Source: Nelumbo lutea (taxonomy: Eukaryota > Streptophyta > Magnoliopsida > Proteales > Nelumbonaceae). From it: a stretch of 64,000 nucleotides of DNA. The DNA lies in assembly GCA_022828595.1 (NCBI GenBank), contig JAKGHH010000001.1, positions 139,457,017 through 139,521,016 of the forward strand, in the 5' to 3' direction. The notes beneath the pieces are model-generated. The model ran no database searches and was not told where the DNA came from. It worked only from the letters and a program-made list of their open reading frames with translations. How positions within the stretch are numbered: the stretch's first letter is position 1; each line of letters opens with the position of its first letter. Position numbers and translations under genes: made by a program. This document shows, piece after piece, positions 1-10,100 of the stretch.

Positions 1-65
1 GTTATATAAAAATTAGTCAATAGGGTAGGCTAATTGGTTAAGGCTAATTTTATAATTAAAAAAAT

Positions 66-436
66 AGGATATTTATTAGAATATCACCTATAGTTTCATA
101 GAATTAATTAAACCTATTCTATGGTTTTCGCTTTATTAAAAAACCCCCTGTAGCTTACAATCTATTTACTTAATTGATATTTCACTAGGAAGTGTTTGTT
201 TTTTCATCTGAAAGTAGTAACATGATCACCCAAACTAAATGGAAAATGTACATTTTCATTCTTATTTTCTTTTGTTTAAATTTATCCAAATGAACATTAA
301 GATCACAACTATCATTTAATGGAAGCTCGATTAAGTAAATTGATTGCAAATTATAAGGGGTGTTTTAGTAAAACGTAAACTACAAGGTAGATTTTAATAA
401 ATCCATGAAACTATAGGGGGTGTTTTAATAAATGGC
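66..436. mobile_element. Small TIR element (MULE-like or MITE), about 370 bp
   Basis: The left arm (about 71-160) and right arm (about 350-433) are inverted copies of each other. Shared landmarks are ATAGTTTCAT preceded by a cytosine run and, further in, a CCCC-TGTAG block. The arms take up nearly half the element and no coding sequence lies between them. The ends are blurred and no convincing TSD was found, so the superfamily is uncertain; long TIRs favour a MULE derivative. Confidence 0.55.
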
Positions 437-830
437 ATATAAGAATTAGTTCGATTATGCTCAATAACATTGACTTAAACTCTTAATCTACAAAAATGTG
501 AAAGCTTGAGCTCTCTTCAAAGAATAAATAAATAATAACAAACTCTCCTCACTAACATTGACTTGTTAAAAATGTATATTTTTGGACAATAGTATAAATT
601 CTTCTAAATGATTTCAAACGAGGCCTTAAAATGTTTTGGCTTTTAAATCATTCCTTTTTATTTTTATTAAAAATATAAGAATGATTACAGCACATCACTG
701 GTGAGAAGGCAAAGAAACCACCGCTCCTTGTAAGAAAATCCACACATATAGTAGTCATTTGGTTGGAATAGTGATTAGGGGTGTGCCCCCTTTCATTTTA
801 ATGGAATGTACCCAAATCATTTTCAAAAAC
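437..830. other. Intergenic, nothing recognised
   Basis: AT-rich sequence without a convincing ORF, repeat arm or RNA gene. Confidence 0.5.
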
Positions 831-835
831 TAATG

Positions 836-1096
836 GTCCATTGGTTTGTAATCAGAATTGAATCAGAATAGCATATTCTTATAATTTGTTTGGTTCAAAT
901 AGAAATTGGAATAAACTGGGATGGGTTTCATTCCCAAAAGAGGGTGAGAGAATGGCTACACCCTCAAATGAGGAAATGTCATTTCAATATAAATGAGAAT
1001 GAGATTTCGATTCTGCCTAACTAAATAGTTGGAATTGAAATTATCCATTCTAATTCAAATTCCAGACCCGTATTCCAGAAACCAAACGAGCCTTAA
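836..1096. mobile_element. Probable MITE remnant
   Basis: The right end reads, on the - strand, GGCTCGTTTGGTTTCTGGAA, a typical plant MITE end. Inverted similarity to it is seen around 885-915 and more loosely near 840. The interior is AT-rich with no ORF. End positions are approximate and no TSD was verified. Confidence 0.35.
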
Positions 1097-1224
1097 GTTC
1101 TTAATGCAAACATTTAACATTTACTGGAGGGTCCAACTGTCCAATCACCACAAAAAAAAAGGCAAAGTAAAGGATTTGACATTGTTTTCATATGTAAATC
1201 GGTTTTCTGCCCACTACTCTCTAC

Positions 1225-1406
1225 TAGGTGGGTCAATAGTATTCGAAAATCCGATTTCGAATTCGAGATTCAACATAATTGAATCGAATTTGGATTATTC
1301 GAATATCTAATAGATCGAATTCAAATATGACTTGATTCGATTGAAACATATCCAAATTTGACAATTATTTATTTCTTATATATAATATATAATTTTTTAA
1401 ATATTT

Positions 1407-1441
<35 letters not shown>

Positions 1442-1653
1442 TTTATATACTTTATGTAAATTAAATATATATTTTATATATTTATTAATTACCTAAAGTA
1501 ATTAATTAGTCGAATTCAAATCAAATTAAATATTTAAATATTTAATTGAATTCAAATTCGAATATTAATTTTCGATATCCAATAAATATCGAATCAAATT
1601 CGGATATTAAATTTTTTAATCGGATTCAAGTTCGATCCGTTTACACCCGTAGA
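1225..1653. mobile_element. Non-autonomous hAT-like element with near 8-bp TSD
   Basis: The ends are inverted relative to each other (start TAGGTGGGTCAA, end CCGTTTACACCCG) and flanked by CTCTCTAC (1217-1224) and GTCTCTAC (1654-1661), a 7/8 match as expected for hAT insertion. The interior is a palindrome-rich stretch full of ATTCGAAT-type words with a (TAA)n microsatellite at 1411-1437. There is no transposase ORF. Confidence 0.55.
1411..1437. repeat. (TAA)n microsatellite
   Basis: Nine consecutive TAA units inside the hAT-like element. Confidence 0.9.
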
Positions 1654-2040
1654 GTCTCTACCGACACTTTACACACCTTGAATTGCAGTCATACATCTCA
1701 TCTTATATTGTGAGATGTGCGGCTGCAGTGTAGTGCAAGTGAGTAGGAAATTTGGGTTATTTCATATACGGGCTCCTTGGTGGACCACAAGTTTTTCCTA
1801 TGAGAAAAGGTGTACCATTCCCCCATCCTGTGTTTTTTGTGGTGGACTGACTCTAAATTTCCCTAAAAGGAAACCCAAATTATGGAGGAGACGATGGACC
1901 GTCCATTATAAAAACTAAAGTGGTAAGCTGACACCATGCCTTACACGTTGTCACGTTACATTGTCGTCCTCCTTTATTGGACTGCTTGTAATTTGCGTTT
2001 CGTTCTCTCTGCTGAGTCCATCTACCAACTCGTAAAATTA

Positions 2041-2492
2041 GGACAATTATAGATTATTACCCTGTATTTCAGGCGTAGTGGCAATTACACCTAAATTTTC
2101 ATTTGCGACAAAGGCCCTTGAACTTTCAGATTCTAATAAAGACTCCCTCTTGAGAAACTTATGTGAAATGGAAATTGCAACTAAAAATAAGCAAGAAAAA
2201 TCTATGAAAACATGGAATTGTAACGAATGAAAGAGACAAATAATATCAATTAAACCAGTAATAAATGTAAATAAAAAATAAATGCTAGAAAATCGTTGAA
2301 AATAGGGTAATTTGAAAATTTAGAAAAATTTAAACAATCAAATGAGAAATTTTTCAAAGTTAAATGAGAAAATACTGATAGAGAGGGTCTTTATTGGAAT
2401 CTGAAAGTTAAGGGGGGGCTCTTTATTGGGAATGGAAGTTTAGGGGTAATTACCGCTACACCAAAGTACAGGTGATAATCTCTAATTTACCC
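2041..2492. mobile_element. MULE-type non-autonomous TIR element, about 450 bp
   Basis: TIRs of about 110 bp: 2041-2155 is the inverted counterpart of 2380-2492. The right end, read inward, starts GGGTAAATTAGAGATTATC, and the left end GGACAATTATAGATTAT. The GGGTAAATTA tip is shared with the element at 14717 and resembles the one at 18241. The unique interior is about 225 bp of AT-rich non-coding DNA. No clear 9-bp TSD remains. Confidence 0.65.
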
Positions 2493-2535
2493 AAGAAATA
2501 TCATTTAACATACAATGCTAGAATCTAGAGTTGCC

Positions 2536-2709
2536 TATAAAAAAGAGATCGGTTATTAAAGAAGGCAATCTTCTTGGTCCCCAAGCTTTAGTTGGACGAT
2601 CAGATTGCTTCTTCACCATTTCTTTCTCAGGTCATTATTTCGTGTAAGCATTCGAAGATTCTCTCTCTGTATCTTCTGGTCTTCCAGCGAGTGTAAAACG
2701 GATAGCAGG
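2536..2709 (+). promoter_or_regulatory. Promoter-like TATA box and leader-exon-like segment
   Basis: A TATAAAAAA box at 2536-2544 is followed by a pyrimidine-rich leader-like stretch and a possible splice donor (GCAG|GTTGAT) at 2708/2709. After that comes about 1 kb of T-rich, intron-like DNA with an acceptor-like TTGGTTGCAG near 3373. No coding exon can be recognised downstream before the Helitron-like element. It could be the 5' end of a lost gene or a distal leader of the NDA gene. Confidence 0.25.
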
Positions 2710-3786
2710 TTGATTAAGTAGCTTTCAGATTTGTTTGAATGTATATGATAATTTCTTTATCGTTTATTTGCTGATTGTTTGAGCTTGTGATGTTCATATT
2801 TTAGATTATAACGGAGGTTAAGCTAATTATGATGAACTGTTTTATTGATCTATTCCTCTGAGATCCAGATCTTGTATATGCTGAGGAACATTTGTCCAAG
2901 GATTTCTACTTTTAGCAAACTTACTAGCATAACTTTTGCTCTCTGCTCTTTCCTTGCTCTTTCTTCAACATTTTGTTTTTTCTGGCGTTTCACATTTTAT
3001 TTGGTTTGCTTCAGTATCAGAGTAGATTTATGTCTTTTTTTTTGTTCAACTGCTTCTATCGTAGATTAAAATTATGTTGAGATTTCTTGTTCTGTAATTC
3101 TCATTTCTCAACATCTATGGGACTTCTTCTGTTCTGCACATAGATGAATGTCTTTTACTTGTTTATGTTTCCCATTGGTTTTCATTGCTTGAAGTTCACT
3201 ATAGTAAACTCAATCTAGTGATGTTTAATGCAAGTTCGTTCCTATACTCGTGCCTTGTCCTAGGAATATATCTCTTTTGATACTCGCGAGTCAAGACCAT
3301 GGAGGTGTTAAATACTCAAATTCTTCTGATCTTTTCTAATTGTAATGTCTGTTTGTTTTCTGCTTGGTTGCAGTCAATATCTGAAATTCTGTTCTCGTCT
3401 GTGTATCGGGAGGTGTCATATCAATTCTTTCATCTCTTATACGGCAGATGGTTTGATTATTTTTCCTGTCCATCTCTTCGTTATATGTCATATGTTCAAT
3501 TAGACGTCAAGATGGATAGGTAGATAGACAGAGAGATAGGACTTCAAAAATTCTCGACAGTCTAGTTGCATTTTCTCTGAAAAAAATCGATGGGAAATCT
3601 TCTAACAGGAACAGCCACCTTTAGTTTGAAGATTAATTGACTTATTGAATTCTTGATGATCCTAACCAGTTGATCATTATCTGTAAAGAACGTTATTTTA
3701 TTTCTCAAATAGTAGGTTAATCTCCTCGAACGTTTACCACATGTCCACCTAACTTGATTTTTTAATTTAATTCTCTATCTTCTATT
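2710..3786. other. T-rich intron-like or intergenic stretch
   Basis: T-rich sequence between the promoter-like segment and the Helitron-like element. The short ORFs here have no recognisable similarity and the composition is that of a plant intron. Confidence 0.35.
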
Positions 3787-6325
3787 TCTATACTACTTTT
3801 AAAAGCACCAATAGCCTTAACAATATTTCTGAATTTTTTCAAGGACAAAATTTACTCCTCTATATTTAAATTTGTTGCTAAAAAAATGAGGGCAAATAGG
3901 ATAGTCAGTTCTTGATATTAAATAAGTTGAAAAAAAAAATCTAAAGATATTAAATGCATTCAATTCTCTCTCATTAAATCCAGCATTTAAGTTATTAACT
4001 TGCATTCATGTCTATTGAATCATATATTTAAGTAATTTTTGTTTCTTCTCATCGTTAAGTTCTATTAATTACATCCATACTTAATAAATTAATAATTCCA
4101 ATAACATAAAAGCTTATACTTTTAAAATCTACCTAACAAAAATAGTGTTTTCATATAGGTGGTGGTAAGGAATTAAATCATTTGGGGTCAAATGGGTTAA
4201 TCCATGTTGTCACGATTAAATAAAAAAATAAAAAAAATAGATAAAATGAAAAAAATAGAAATTAAAAAATTATGAACATTTTCAGCATACATATTAAACA
4301 ATAATAAGTATGATAAATAAGAAATATTTTTATTAATGATGGAAATGGAATGTAAAATTTAAAACAAATTGAAAATAAAACTATTTTTCTATTCACTTTC
4401 TCATTAAATCCTATATTTAAGATATATTTTTCTTATCATTAAATTCTTGTAATTAAATACACAATATTAATTTTGGTAGTATAGAAATAAATATTCTAAA
4501 AAGTAATTTGAAAACAAAACCATTTTCTTCCCTCCCGGTGGTGGGCAAGCAATTCGACCATTTGGGGTCAAATGGATTAATAAATAATGTCATAATTAAA
4601 TAATAAAAATTAAAATAAATAACTATGAAACATAAAAAAGTTTTTTTATTAATGATGAAAATGGAATGTGAAATTCAAAATCTACCTAGAAATTAAATGA
4701 TGTCATAGTCAAATAATAATATTTTTAATAATAAAAAATACAAAGAATCACAAACATAAAAAAAAAAAGATAGAGAAAATTTTTGGCACACATCTAATGG
4801 TGTATGTTTATAAAAAAATAAAATATTAGGTACATCTCTAATAATGTGCATTTATCATATTGAACAAAAATAAGTTTTATACATAAGAAATATTTTTATC
4901 AATGATGAAAATGCAATACAAAATTTAATGTCAACTTAGAAATCAAACAATTTTTATTTTTTGATGGTGGGTTGGTGGTTTGAGTCAAATGATACCATAG
5001 ACAAACAAAAATTAAGTGTGATAAGTAGAAAAATATTTTATATAATGTAAATAAAATATATAATTTAAAGGGAAAATTATAGTCAAAGTCAATTGTACAT
5101 TTAAAATTAAGTGGAAGGTTGGTCTAGAAACCAACAAAACTCTAACAACTAATTCTATATTTCAAATTATAAAATCCCATGCCATGTCATTGGAGTCTTA
5201 TGTGGCTGTTGCCAACATATGACTCTTAATCCATGTTGGATACAACAAAAAACCTATACCGAAAATAGGTTTTCATTTTCTCTCACTCTCTTCCTTCTCT
5301 CACACTCTCATAGTCATCTCTCAATATCTCGCTCCCTCTATCTCTCTCACTCTTAGCTTTAGTTTGTAGCTAAATCATAACCGTTCTCTCTATTATTCTC
5401 CCTCAATTTTTCTCATTCTTCTCCCTCACTCTCCCTCTCGGTCAATGTCTCATTCTCCCTCAATCTCTATCGTTCTCCAATTATTGAAAATTTCATAACC
5501 AAGGGTTTCTTATGATTTTTTATCAAATTGGTGTAATGATTTTTGAACCATATCAAGTTGGTCTCATGTTCTTTTACACGATCTGTGTAATATCATATAA
5601 GTGTGTAAGAAAAAAAAACAAGAGAGGGAGTAGGAGAATGATAGAAAATAAGGGAAAATGAGAGAATGATCAAGAAAAAGAATGAGAAAGGTTGAGGGGG
5701 AATGATAGGTAGAAAGAGAGAATGAGAGAAATTGATATAGAGAACGAAATGTAGAAACCAAAAACCATTTTTATTTATTTCCAAATTACATTATCATTGA
5801 GCAGATAAAGATGACTGTGATAAAGATGACTGTGAGTGAGAGAGTGTGAGGGAGATTGAGAGAGAGCAAAACCCTTTTTTATTTTCTAATCACCCAACAT
5901 TAAAGGGCAATTTCAGTATAATCTTTTTGGTGTGTCCAACATGAACTAAGAATCCTCTGATGACATCTGATGACATCGTGAGAGATTTTATAATTTGAAA
6001 TATAGAGCCAGTTGTCAAAGTTTTGTTGGTTTATGGACCAACTTGTAACCTAATTTTAACTGCATAATCAACTCAGACTATAATTTTCCCTAATTTAAAA
6101 CTAATTCAAAATCCAAACTATTTTCTCTTATCTAAATGGTGGGTCATGATCCAACTTTTCAAAGAAACCCATTATGTCATAATTGAATAATAAATATTTA
6201 AATTATTTAATCATATTGTTACTTTTGTTAATTTTCAATTTCTATCTTAACTATGATATATATAAAATTCAATAATTAATATAAAGAAAATTTTATCAGG
6301 TGCAATGCATGTGCTTAATTACTAG
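3787..6325 (+). mobile_element. Non-autonomous Helitron-like element, interrupted by a MULE
   Basis: The 5' end has the plant Helitron look (TCTATACTACTTTTAAAAGC, 3787-3806). The 3' end has a short imperfect palindrome (GTGCAATGCATGTGC) about 8 nt before terminal CTAG at 6322-6325, which is followed by T. The interior holds diverged repeats of a block with a GGTGGTGGG-type core (about 4160, 4540, 4960, 6132) and an AATGATGAAAATGGAAT-like core (about 4335, 4650, 4900). No Rep/helicase is present. About 1.5 kb remains once the nested MULE is discounted. The expected A before the 5' TC is absent. Confidence 0.5.
5070..6090. mobile_element. MULE (1,021 bp) with perfect 9-bp TSD
   Basis: The element begins GGGAAAATTATAGTC and ends with its inverse, GACTATAATTTTCCC, and is bounded by the direct repeat TAATTTAAA at 5061-5069 and 6091-6099. 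The arms match over about 200 bp; both include a TATATTTCAAATTATAAAATC-like block and then an ATGTTGGA block. The interior is rich in CTCTC/GAGAG tracts and has only low-complexity ORFs, so it is non-autonomous. Confidence 0.85.
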
Positions 6326-6541
6326 TTACTAATAAAAGAGCGAATAACCTCATTTTCTAGACTTTTCATTAAATATTTTTACCCCTTATTTAAGCAATAT
6401 ATAACGGGCATAAAAATGACATATATGTCCTTTACTTTCACTTCAAAAAATGCCGACTTATTACAGTTAAAAAACTGGCCACTTATAATTGTTCAAAACT
6501 GTCTAGTCTATGAATTGTAAATAGTTGTCTTAGAGATATAT

Positions 6542-6547
6542 CACGTG
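6542..6547 (+). promoter_or_regulatory. G-box (CACGTG) upstream of the NDA gene
   Basis: A perfect CACGTG lies about 50 bp before the probable leader exon. G-boxes bind bZIP and bHLH factors and are common in light- and clock-regulated plant promoters; Arabidopsis NDA1 is known to be light-responsive. Function here is inferred from the motif alone. Confidence 0.4.
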
Positions 6548-6589
6548 CAAATGCAGGTACATATATTCTGGTCTTTTTACATATCCCAT

Positions 6590-7125
6590 TACAATCGTTA
6601 AGACTATACGAGAGTGTGCATTTGCATCGTCAAACTGTCAATAGATCGAATCTTCTTCCATCTCCTTCCTGAAGATTCCGAGTGTTGTCATCTATGGTGC
6701 GCTGGCGAACCAACCAAGCTCCGTTGGATTTCGTTTTCTTGCCAGGACTCCTCATCTCCTTACCAGACTGCTTTTGTTGTTCTCTGCTGTTTACAATATT
6801 GCATCACTCCGGCCGGATTTGTTAGAAACAAAGACGTATACAATGGTACGTAGTCAATCAAGATTAAACACGGTAGTGATCCCTACACATAGGATGTAGG
6901 GCCCAGGTGATCGTATCACTGGCGTATTTACTCTTGATAGGTTACGTAGCCGGTACATATCGTATGCATTTCTCACTTCTCTGTTCCCTCTATCAGGCCA
7001 ATTTAAAGATTGGATCAGCTCAGCATTTATTTTTTTGTTTTACAGGTGCTCAGCATTGTTATTTGAAGACAAAGGATTAAAAAGGAGCATTAGGTTCTCC
7101 TTCTCCCGGTCTACCAGTCTTCAAC
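6590..7125 (+). promoter_or_regulatory. Probable spliced 5' leader of the NDA gene
   Basis: About 6590-6845 has leader-exon composition and ends at a good donor (CAATG|GTACGT, 6845/6846). A polypyrimidine tract and acceptor TTTGTTTTACAG end at 7045, giving a leader intron of about 200 bp. Exonic leader then continues to the ATG at 7126. The open frame through this exon begins at a GTG codon and is probably not translated. The transcription start is a guess. Confidence 0.5.
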
Positions 7126-10100
7126 ATGGCATTGTCAAGGTTTGCACGGAACAATTTGAAGCAGTCAGGAAGAGCCATTAGCAACTACATGACTGAGACG
7201 GGTATTCTCAGTGAGGGAGTATCCACAAGCAGGCGTTACTTTTCATCAGTTAGCAGCATTACAGGCAGTAGCAATCTCAAGTACCTTTCTGGGATTGGAA
7301 ATATATATATTTTAGTCTTTGGAAGCAGAGGAATAAGGACTACTCCAAAATACCAATTTCCTTCACCTGAGAATATTTTAGAAGATTTAGATTCAGAGGA
7401 TTATTATGAAAAGTTACCAGGACTTGAAGCTACTAAGCCCGGTGAAAAGCCAAGAGTCGTTGTTTTGGGCACGGGGTGGGCTGCCTGCCGCTTTCTCAAG
7501 GGACTTGACACCAAGATATATGATGCTGTTTGCATATCGCCAAGGAATCATATGGTGTTTACTCCTCTGCTTGCTTCTACTTGTGTCGGAACCCTGGAAT
7601 TCCGTTCGATTTCTGAGCCTGTCAGTCGAATTCAATCTTCTTTAGCAACATGTCCTAATTCATATTTCTACTTGGCTTCTTGCATAGGAATCAATACTGA
7701 TAAACATGAAGTAAGTTCCTCCATTCCTCTGTTTCTTTTACTTGGATTAAGAGCATATACTGCATAACCACAGCCCTGTGGGAAAATGCACGCATGCTCA
7801 CAATAGATGCCAACATCAATTGGCTTGTACCAGCACGTTTCCTACGCGTAGAGACAAGGTTATAAGTTAATAGATACAAAAGCTTCGTATTTCACAACCT
7901 AACACCAGGGTTTAAGAACCCTGCCTACTGCTGCTTTGAGACATCTTCAGTCGTATACAGGGATTAACTCCGTAATTGTAAAGGTGCCGAGGAGAAACTA
8001 GGCTACAGGAGAGTGCCTAGTTGCCTAGAGAGAGATTTTATTATAAAAAAATGAAACCTGATTCTTAGGCTAATTTTCTAACTAGAAAATAGCAAATATC
8101 ATCTTACTGGTAATTGGCAATACTCTTCATCAAATATGTATGCAGTGCATATCAAAACATAGAAAATCAGCATATTTATGAAGAAGAAGAAAAATATCCT
8201 AGAAAAGGAAAGAAAAACTTGGAAAATAAGAGGAAAAAGGGCTGGAGCCTTTGTTCTTGTCCTAGAAAAAGAAGAAAAGAAGCATGTGGAAGAATTGAGG
8301 TTTTTAGGTCTTCAAGAGTTTAAAGCAGTTCTACTGCCTTGTGTGTTAATTGAACCCTCGCAAAAAAGAAAATAAGAGAAAGAAACCAGTATATGAATTA
8401 TGAAAATACTACAAACCTCGGAAGTATGATTTAATCCAAATAAAACTATATTTAGACCTTGTTAAAAAGTTATAGAAGGATTCCTTAATGTGGATGTGGA
8501 ATGGATAACTGTTGAAACAGGAATAGAACTTTTCTCTGTTTTATCATTCTGTTTGAAGATATAATAATCAGAAAGTTGTGTAACACTACTTATCGCTTGA
8601 ATTAGGTACACTGTGAAACAGCTGGAAGTGTTGGACTACCTCATGAGCCTTACAGATTTAAAGTTGCATATGACAAGCTAGTCATTGCTACTGGTGCTGA
8701 CCCGCTGACTTTCAATATTAAGGGAGTGAAGGAACATGCATTTTTCCTTCGGGAAGTAAATCATGCACAAGAAATACGAAGGAAGCTTCTTTTGAATCTG
8801 ATGCTCTCTGAAAATCCAGGTTAGCCATGTTTTCTTAATGATTCTTCACTGTAATTTTCTGGAACCCCTTAATTTTCATAACTTAATTTGTATTTTTTTT
8901 TTGTTAATGTGGCAAAAACACGTACGTAGGAAGAAGGGAGAAGTAAAACATAGGACAAGAAAATGGGTTTATTATGTTAAAAAGCTTAATTGATACCCAT
9001 AGCTACTTGATGATGTAACCAAGAAGTTTCTTTTACAGAGACAAGAACCCGCTATAACGGTAAAGGACAAACCCAACCATGAGAGTAGGTTTAATAATTT
9101 GCGTAGATCTCAACAATAATGTAGAGTACTGAATTAGTCCAAACCAACAAAAGTTCTTGCCCAGTTTGGTCCAATTAGGCTATGTATAGCAGTTCAATCT
9201 CCTTAATGAAGCAGGGAAATGTTGATTCTTCTTTTGAAGCATAGTAACAGGTCGAAAGGAATTAAGGAAGGTAATCCAGAGAAAAAGGGTAGGGCCATTC
9301 TTATACATTTTCTTTGTTTTTCACTCATAAACTATTAGCAACTTTACCAATTCTCTCAGTGTTTGGGCAAGTTATCCTATGAACTTCTAATTGAAGGGTT
9401 TCTAAATATTAGGAGTGCAACTTGGGTAATGAATTTAAGGTTCAGATCCTTTTAGATGAGTATTTTGACATTACATTTGTAATTTATATCATATTTTTAG
9501 CATTTCACTTCAATGAAATCGAGCAAAAGAAAACTCGGGTTGGACTTAGAAAAGGCTTGGTCTACTTGATGCCTTCAACCCTAGCCCGCCTAAGATTTTG
9601 CTAGGCCTGAGTTTTCATGCCCAAGCCCAGATTGAAGCCTAAAAAATTTGAACCTAAGCCCGGAAAAAATGGGCTGGGTTGGATTATGTCACACTCAGGT
9701 TAGGCCTGCTCAAGTTGCAGCCCAAATGGTTGATTATCTTTACAGGATTGTCTAAACCTATAAAAGCCTTTAGCTTCAATAATCCAATTTGATCATGTAT
9801 CTAGGAGTTTAGGCAATCCAAGATCTTTAAAGTTGAAGATAGTGAGCCTTTCCCTTTAATTGTCAAAGGATGAGATAATAATGCCATTGTTTTCTCCATA
9901 ATGAACTCTATAGCGAATAAACAAGTTAAATGGTGAAGACCAGTGCTAAACCAAATCATTGTATTGAATGCAAGCTACTTAACCAACTTTTCTTGGTCAT
10001 TAAGTGTTGCCCTGTGTATTTCTTATGGTTGAAAAGGTAAGCTTCTTTCTTGTTTTGATAATTTGATTACTTCTCTGTTCTTTCTATCTACATTTTTACA

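Noticed and set aside
2770..2870. Possible C/D-box snoRNA (GTGATG.., ATGATGA, CTGA words)
   Set aside because: Box spacing is irregular, no terminal stem was seen, and such short words are expected by chance in AT-rich DNA.
5564..5784. Two overlapping - strand ORFs rich in F, S and L
   Set aside because: They translate the GAGAG/CTCTC tract inside the MULE arm; low complexity and no family.
7406..7645. ORFs overlapping NDA exon 1 on both strands
   Set aside because: Shadows of the real frame, which has clear dinucleotide-binding motifs.
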